Of a DNA stretch of 64,000 bases, positions 56,731 to 64,000 are shown piece by piece; positions within the stretch are counted from its first letter, which is position 1; the number at the start of each line of letters is the position of its first letter. A program made the translations under genes and the position numbers. Source of the DNA: Elysia chlorotica (lineage: Eukaryota; Mollusca; Gastropoda; Plakobranchidae); NCBI GenBank assembly GCA_003991915.1, contig RQTK01000323.1, positions 1-64,000 of the forward strand, read 5' to 3'. The notes below the pieces were generated by a model, which did not search any database, was not told the DNA's origin, and worked only from the letters and a program-made list of their open reading frames with translations.

Positions 56731-59700
56731 GGCGAGGCCTCCAGGTTAGCTAGTCTTTGGCTTCATCATGCTTATAGTACAAACATCTGCACAGAAACTC
56801 CTCAAGTATATGATCTTAAAAAAAAAAAAAAAAAAACATAGAGCTTTATGCTGTTTTTGCTGGTTCTATACAGTCCTGCCATTAATAAAAAGAAAAGGGC
56901 AGTATCTTGCATGGTGTATTTCTCTTTTGAAATAATAATTGTTAATTTTTGTTAACCTTTGCCTACAACCCAGCACACATGCTGTGCGGGTTGATACGCT
57001 CTTGTGCTAGTACCTTTTAATTGATCTGCATACCTTCCATTACAAAATAATAATCGAAGCTTTTACCTTTTCAAGTGTTTGAAAAATCCCCAAAATAGTG
57101 TGCACACAAAGAATTTTTGTCATGCCTAAAGTAGTAATTTTTTAAACAGTTTTTCTCTTTCCCTGTGAAGTAATTTTTTGTAGACATTTTTATCATTCCA
57201 GTGAAGAAAAGAAATCTCATTTTGTATTATTTCTTAAAATTTCCATAGGAAAAAAAAAATTCTATTCATTGTAGATAGCTGTGAATATGCACGGGAATAC
57301 TTTTGATATGTAAAGATTTATTTTTTTTTTCTTCAAAGAAGAGAAAATTGATGCGCTGTAGTATTCTTTGAGTAAACATTGTTTGGGTAACAAAGTGATT
57401 GAGATTTGCTGAATTTACCTAGTAATGCATGTTATCCAAAGCGGTACTACCTATGTCAGTGCACTAGTCTATATTCTACTGAATGATTTCTTGTTGTGAT
57501 ACAACTACATGCTCTTCAGAAGTTTTGTACAAACAAAATGGTTACTGTGATTCACTTATACACGATGTACATTGCTTTTAATAATTCTCTTCAACACTTT
57601 CGAATTCCTTGTTTCTTTTCATGCTCAATATAAGATATTCTACAAGATACATGACTCTGCCATTCCGTTACTATAAGTTTTTTATTTGTGTGAAATAGAT
57701 GCATTTTTAAATTATCACTTTTTTGTTTTATTTTATGTTATCCTGGTTTGCATTGTTGAATTAAAAAATTTCTCTAAATAAATTGAGTAACATAAATTAT
57801 TTGTTAGCACTTTTTTTCGTGCCCTTTGCTTGCTACTTTTATAAGACATTTGAAATAATGGATTTTTAAAAAAGACTTTGTCTAGCTGGATTTAGATATT
57901 GTGTCAGTTTTTTTTGGGTTTTTTTTTATGTTTTACAAGCAATTCAAACATTCTTAACTCCCTTGAATTACAACATATTAAACTGAGCATTTCCCCCTTA
58001 AAAAGGATATAAATCCAAACAGAGAGAGTTGCCATAAAGGTCATAATGTTTATGAAAAGAGTGGACTGTTCACAGCATGCACCTTGAAATGCCTGGATCA
58101 GAGGAGTAAGCTTGTGGTACACATCAATGCAAATCATCGATGCAGATCTTGGTTCGTGTATAATAATTTTGCTTGTTTCACACCAGAGCCGAAATTTTGC
58201 ATTATTTTTGTCTACATGTTGATGAGAAATAAACTGCCCTATATTTGTGAACAGATAAATAACCATTGCTGATCAACAATATTGGTTGATATTTTTTCAT
58301 AAACCTTCTCTAAAAATTATAAAACCACACTCCAACTGTTTAGGAGTCTTTGGTGTGGAAGGAAATTTCTGTGCCGTCATAATAACAACCACTTGGATCG
58401 CTCACAAAACTGTACCCAGGAGATTTTTCAAACATTATTTACGCTTAAGGATCAGAATTGCAAGCTTACCTGAGAAGGAAACATTTTAGGACAGGAACAT
58501 TTAAATTTAACAGACACATTTTTGTTACCAATGCCTTGACTTGTGTTCAGTATGAAACCATCATGCATTCTAAAACCCTTCATGTAACAAAACCACCAAT
58601 GCAGAGGATCTGCTACAGTATTGCATTTTTTTTTTGTACATACTTAGATTGTGTCCCGTTATTAACAGAAAAAGAAATACTAGTGTTGCAATGATGGTAT
58701 GTTATAAAGGCTGTGGCTAAGGTGATAGACAATTCAAAGTGGACTTGTGATTCATAGAGAACTTTAAATAATTCCTTTTTAAAAATCAAGAGTCATATTG
58801 ATCATGATAATTTTAGTTTTAGCACTTTGGACACTTTGATATTGATTCTTGAATAAAATGTTTGAAAGATTTAACATTAATTTGAATATAACTATGAAAA
58901 CTGATCTGTGATCTGAGAATTTCCTTTCTTACCTTATGACCTCTTGTTTTTCTTCTATCTTTACTAAATGTTTGTATGAGGTGTTACTTGAGATCCGTTT
59001 CAGTTGCCAATTTTAATTGTAGATGATGAAGAGTGATTTAACAGCAAAAGCTGCCCAAGTTACTCTTACTAAAACCGTGAATATCAATTTAGAAGTTTTA
59101 AAATGCAAGGAAAGCAATCCATGTTTTCTTCTGTGTGGGAGGAAGAAAGTAATACCTCAGTACATTGTTGATCCCGTTTTTTAGTCGGCTACCTTGATGA
59201 TTGGTTCTAATAAAATCAATCAAAAATATTATGCAAACTGAAGCATGATTGGATCTAACAAAACCAACTAAAAATATTCTACAAACCTAAGCAATACTCT
59301 TTGACTTTAGCAAGGCCATATAGGAAATAGAGCTATCTCATAAAAAACACTCTTTAATTGATTTAGCTGTTACAAAGAATGAATTTCCTTGATTGCAAGT
59401 AAATGTATATATATGTATATGTATGTATGGTTTAACTTATGGAGAGAACCTTATCTGTATAGCAGACTTTTGCTGGTGGAAACAAAGAGAGTTTCTCCTG
59501 GCTGTTTCAGTTTTGCCACTGTATTAATCGCTGGAGAGTGTATTCATGGTTCCATGGCAGTGATCTCCCTTCTCATGTTGGAAATTTCATGGACGCAATG
59601 CTTTCACAGTACTCACTATGTGAGAGCTGGTTTAAAGTTTGTACGTTATTGAAAGTTTTAACAGCTCGGTTAATTTACGAATGCCCTGTACAATTTTTAT

Positions 59701-61740
59701 ATTTATTTTTTTTTATTCCATTGTGTTGTTGCAATTGTAATGTTTATACAATCATTTTTACTTCAGCACAAAACCTGATTTTTCCCATCCACATTCCTGA
59801 AGAGAGCAATGTTAACTTCTATTAACCACACACATGTTGTGACCGATTTTCTTAATTGATATCTTAGATCTTTACTTGAAGTTGACATTCTGTGTTTTTT
59901 TTTGTCTTCAAATTTGGAAGGGCAAATTTAACACAAAACCATCTTGTCTTTCCGGTGTCCTCCATTTTCTGTCTTAGTAATACAGAGTTTTAGACACTTG
60001 TAGAGCCAAAGACGTTTTGCTTTCCACTTTGATGTTATAATGTAGGTGTAGCCATGTATAGTTGATTCGCAGGGGGAAAATTTGTAGTTATTGGTTGGAT
60101 TCTTTACACTTGAACATCCACAGATCCACAGGCATCTATAGGTGATTCTACATTGCAACTAGAAAAATTTTCCATTTAAATTTTATTGATGATAATATGC
60201 TGTGGGAAAGGCTAAAAGGATAAAGAAATGTAATTTAGTTAAAACAATTTTTTTATCAGAAAGGAAAGACTTTTTTATGTTTAGGTCATATCATTGTATT
60301 TTTCCGTTTTTGATTATTGCAGGCATATTTTAGACTTATTCTAAAATTCTAACCATTGTGTTCCATGCATATTCATTGAAAACTATTCAGACTTATCCCG
60401 CAGGTTTGTGTACCCACCGAAAGTCACCAGGGGTTCGCTTTTTCAGGACTCCGCTCTATATAGAAAGACAGAGCTTGTACAAGCAGAAACTGCAAGAGAT
60501 TTTTCATTCTTTAGAATAGTCAAACAGAACCTTTTTCTTCAAGCTATGCAGATAGCACATCTCTTTGTGAAATTTCATTCGCCGTATGTGTACCCTGCTG
60601 AATGGGTGTAGGTAAAATCATAAAAATTTTTGTTGAAAAGAGCAGTACGATTTTGACTGTTTTTTAGTTGTATTAGTATTATTTATTTTATGTTTTAATG
60701 TATAAAGACTTTCATTTTTACGTATGGTTTAGTATTATTTCTTGCCCTCACATCTGATAAACTATTGTGACTTTCAGTTTTAGCAGCTTTGATTGTTTCA
60801 TCAGTTTCATTTTCACTACCAACAATTCATATACGATTTTTTTAAGTTTAGTAAAACTACATACTATTATCATGTTTGACTTAATTCTCACCGGAATCCA
60901 TCAGCGCTAGAGATATGTGTTAACCACTGGATAGCAGAAAATCTGTGTGGGCAATGTCTAATTTTAACAATGATGTCTGATTGAATTATTTAATAAAAAC
61001 TGCACATTTTTTCATTTATCCTCATTTATGAACACAAGTTTGTGGCAATGACAGGAAATGAGCCGCCTCAAGGTATACAGATGAATTCCATAATGTGAAT
61101 GTAATAGGCATAAATACATAATATTGTATACTGTTTCTTTGAAGTTGTGCCAAATCTCCGTTCATTTTAATTAAGAATATCCTTAGGCTTTGTTTATTGG
61201 AACATCCCGGATCACGCACTGTCGCAGTTCATAAACTGAGGGACTGTTTTTTTATAAAATTTTATTTCCATCACTTGTACATGCAGTAAGAAGCTTCAGT
61301 GCATGTGATTAGGTGGACAAAACTGTCGCTGTATAAGACATTAATAATATAGTTAAACCTCGTGTATTACTCCTCATAATAGTTTGAGGCGTGGCAAAAA
61401 CCATGCATGAAATAATTGTTTTGAATGGGATAAGAAATTAACGAATAAGGTACTTAAGTCCTGTCCTATCTATCATTATAGTTCTTTGAAAATATTGCCA
61501 TGTTTTCTCACTTTCTCAATAGATTCATGTGAGGATTTTGGTGTGCGAGTTTTGAGGCTTGAGAAAGGAATGTCCACTTATAAAGAGCTGGAAGGAATGC
61601 TGATTTAAAAAAAACAACAACCCGATATACTTGCAATCTTAAACTTGTTCTAAAAAAAATAATAAGGCCTACCATGGCTCTTTAATATGCAATACAGCAA
61701 CGCCAACAAAAATGTCCAATTATGAGCCACATCGGTTTAA
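56731..61740. other. GPR180-like 3' UTR and intergenic DNA
   Basis: AT-rich DNA with an A-tract at 56818-56836. The first plausible polyadenylation signal after the stop is AATAAA at about 57776, so a 3' UTR of about 1 kb is possible. Several AATAAA-type signals follow (for example about 58853). Reading frames here are short and of AT-driven composition. No gene recognised. Confidence 0.5.
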
Positions 61741-61814
61741 TATCAAATCAATCTCAACAAGAAAAAAAATGGCATAAAAGATGACTGCATGTTAGCTCCT
61801 GAGAGCTTGCCCCA

Positions 61815-61878
<64 letters not shown>

Positions 61879-61944
61879 TAATAGTGATAATAATAACAAT
61901 AATGATGATGATGATGATGATGATGATATAGTAATAACAATAAA

Positions 61945-62012
<68 letters not shown>

Positions 62013-62023
62013 CAACAACAACA
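61815..62023. repeat. (AAT)n/(ATG)n/(AAC)n compound microsatellite
   Basis: AAT repeats, a short ATG block at about 61901-61926, AAT repeats again, then AAC units. Confidence 0.97.
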
Positions 62024-62246
62024 ACTATGGCATATACTAGTACAGCAAATAAAATAAAACACAAACTAAACAGAAGCATCAACGGCAATAAGTTATCTCC
62101 CACCATCATATAGGTTCAGAATGAATCCTGGATCACAACGCTGTGAATGATGAGTGAGAAAGCATTCTGAACACAAGATTAGAATCCTTGTGAGCTTTTT
62201 TTTTAATTTTCCCCAATTTTTTATGCTTGGCAAGTCCCAAATGTGG

Positions 62247-62502
62247 GGGGCGTGGTAGTCCCAGGGTAGAACATCGGCTTCCGACGCAGGAGGTCCGTGG
62301 TTTGATCCCTCGCTATATTACGCCCCGTACTAGTTGGGTCGGTGTGAGTTTAATGTGGCCGGATGTGACAGGAGTCATGGTATACCCGGCCTGTCTCGTG
62401 TGTGCATATGGTAGCACATAAAATTGTCAGACGTCAGTCTTGAAGCTCGTCCACAATATAGCTTATATAGTACTGACGTTGGACGTTAAAACCAACTCAA
62501 AC
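62247..62502 (+). mobile_element. SINE copy, full length
   Basis: Head GGGCGTGGTAGTCCCAGGGT, B-box-like GTGGTTTGATCCC, body with GTGACAGGAGTCATGGTAT and GCACATAAAATTGTCAGACG, and tail GTTGGACGTTAAAACC with CAACTCAAAC. Confidence 0.9.
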
Positions 62503-63087
62503 TTCCCCCTTCCCCCAATGCTTGCTCTGTCTCTGAGTAAAACTGTCAGACATAAGTCTTAGGATCAGGCTGTGAGATAGCTCTACAGCTGCTCATGGGA
62601 GTTTAGATGCAAACAAAAAAATAAATCAAATAGCTTTACATTGCCGAAGTAGTGGACAGTAAAACCGTATCAATTGTCGTTTTATTAATATATTAAACGT
62701 GAAATATAAAAACAATTACCTCTTAATAATAGTAATACCTTAATAATACAAACACATATATTTCAAAACTCACATTTTCTACATGTGTATTCTAATGGAC
62801 CTTAACAAGCATGCCTCTACACGTGTATTCTTCTGGTAAGTACAAAGCAAGCCCATACACGCAGTGCTGATGCAAACAAAGGAAACACGAAATACTGAAT
62901 ATTCTGATATACTGCCTTATTTGATCTGATAAAAGGGTAAACAGTTTGTGAAATGATCTACATGTATAATTTCTAATTTACTAGAGACTAAGAAATGATA
63001 GTCCCTTTCATGCATGGCTGACGCGATGACATTGCGTTGTAAAAAAATGTTTTTTAAAAAGAAGAAAATTGTGAAAAGTAGTTGTAT
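62503..63087. other. P450 3' flank, nothing else recognised
   Basis: AT-rich; the 3' UTR of the minus-strand P450 gene should lie in the part nearest 63087. Confidence 0.4.
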
Positions 63088-64000
63088 TCAATTTCTTTCT
63101 CTCTTAGAGAAAGTGAAGGCGATGGGTTTCTCTGGCTCCACAAATATGGAGTAGGTGAACCGCATGCCCTCCGACTCTGGTCGCACCCCGACCCTCAGTC
63201 TTTGCAGGACCTGGAAATGAATAATTCATGCTTCCGTTCAGAGTAATGTAGGGGAGATGGTAGCATTTGCAAATTTATAAACAAAATTACAACAAAATTG
63301 GCATACATCGTTGCTGAGGCTGGATGATAATACACTGTAGACGGACTCGCTTAAAAATACACCCCGTATCTTGACGGTGGTAATGCAGAATGAAGTTATA
63401 ATTAAAGAGATTGTACTTGGGTATTGAGAACTACTTAACAAAAAACAAAGCAAAAACAAAAAAAAAAGAACCTGAGAGACTAGATGGCAATGGCGATATA
63501 TACGATCCGTCCACTACTGTATATAGTCTATTGCTAGCTTGAAGAAAACACCAATCTTCTAAACAGATCCTGACGCAATGTATATTCCCGTCCATGAGAT
63601 ATCCTAGCAGTAGCACCTGACTGACTTTAATAAACCAATTCCCAAACAAACAAATTGTGTACCTTGGCGGTGTAGACTGATGTACCCGATGGACTTAAAC
63701 AAAACGATCCCCAATCAAACAAACAAACAAAATGTGTGCCTTGGCAGTGGAGATATACTTGATCGTCTCTAACAAACCAAAGCCCAAGCAGACCCTGTGT
63801 GTACCTTGACGATGAAGAGTTACCTGACAAACGAATCCCCAGACTTTGCATGTGTACCTTGACGATGGTAATGTACCTGACAAACTAACCCCCAAACAAA
63901 CTACATGTGTACCTTTACTGTCGCGATATACATCTCCTGCTCCGCGAAGCGCCGACCGATGCAGTTCCTTGGTCCGTAACCAAACGGCAGTGCCGCCATG
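63088..64000 (-). CDS. Cytochrome P450, last two exons (partial)
   Basis: Two minus-strand exons: 63913 to beyond 64000, and 63088-63210 with the stop. The first holds the haem-binding signature FGYGPRNCIG (F-x2-G-x-R-x-C-x-G, Cys as haem ligand) followed by RRFAEQEMYIATVK. The second begins VLQRLRVGVRPES and ends with FVEPEKPIAFTFSKRERN. This haem loop and the RRFAEQE continuation resemble mitochondrial-clan P450s (CYP10/CYP24/CYP27 type), but with only about 70 residues visible the family cannot be fixed. Phase is 0 at the intron. The rest of the gene lies to the right of the window. Confidence 0.9.
63355..63915. repeat. About 60-bp tandem repeats derived from the P450 exon donor
   Basis: The plus-strand word GTGTACCTTGACGATGGTAATG, in variants (core GTGTACCTTGACGATG), recurs at about 63853, 63797, 63734 and 63657, and more weakly at about 63365. 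Each is separated by ACCTGACAAAC and CCCAAACAAAC words. The real exon end (GTGTACCTTTACTGTCGCGA, 63906-63925) is the first member of the series. On the minus strand each unit offers AAG/GTACAC or AAG/GCACAC, that is, repeated decoy donors. Confidence 0.85.

Noticed and set aside
57904..58266. 120-residue minus-strand frame in the GPR180-like 3' flank
   Set aside because: AT-driven composition, no recognised family, no promoter or splice context.
60408..60611. 67-residue plus-strand frame preceded by a CGCAG acceptor-like word
   Set aside because: No recognised family, no upstream exon in phase, no donor; the weak acceptor match is likely chance.

Overview
The window looks like animal nuclear DNA, most likely from a mollusc and probably a gastropod. 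Genes are split by many small GT-AG introns, the encoded proteins are typical bilaterian orthologues, intergenic DNA is AT-rich, and one tRNA-headed SINE family recurs at least eight times. The taxon is an inference: no search was possible.

Layout. (1) 4306-10867, minus: ECH1, a dienoyl-CoA isomerase with a PTS1 tail (SKL). One exon is present twice around a 29-bp satellite. (2) 14509-23281, plus: LEO1, a Paf1-complex subunit, 14 exons that join in frame to 786 residues, with a long [13 protein letters not shown] repeat. (3) 27753-38154, minus: KPTN (kaptin, KICSTOR subunit), 15 exons, 596 residues, with about 145 extra residues late in the protein. (4) 39117-48297, plus: PNO1, a KH-domain ribosome-assembly factor, 7 exons, with an apparent frameshift in exon 1. 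Its large intron 4 holds a 311-bp direct repeat pair and, on the opposite strand, a short THAP zinc-finger gene or gene remnant (43920-44535). (5) 51487-56730, plus: a GPR180-like seven-helix membrane protein, 5 exons, 555 residues. (6) 63088-64000, minus: the last two exons of a cytochrome P450, running off the right edge.

The genes are ordinary housekeeping genes and do not form a functional cluster. KPTN and PNO1 are divergent neighbours about 960 bp apart. ECH1 and LEO1 are also divergent, but the 5' end of ECH1 was not found.

The most unusual pattern is structural. At six or more exon edges, a stretch that includes the splice site and some neighbouring exon has been copied in tandem into the intron. 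This leaves decoy or damaged splice sites next to the real one: ECH1 last intron (141-bp unit), ECH1 duplicated exon, KPTN exon 11 donor (about 160-180 bp), KPTN exon 12 acceptor (about 77 bp), GPR180-like exon 5 acceptor (about 155 bp) and the P450 donor (about 60 bp). The rest of the non-coding DNA holds microsatellites, a 166-bp CAT/GAT palindrome, SINEs, a segmental duplication and one assembly gap (13717-13839).
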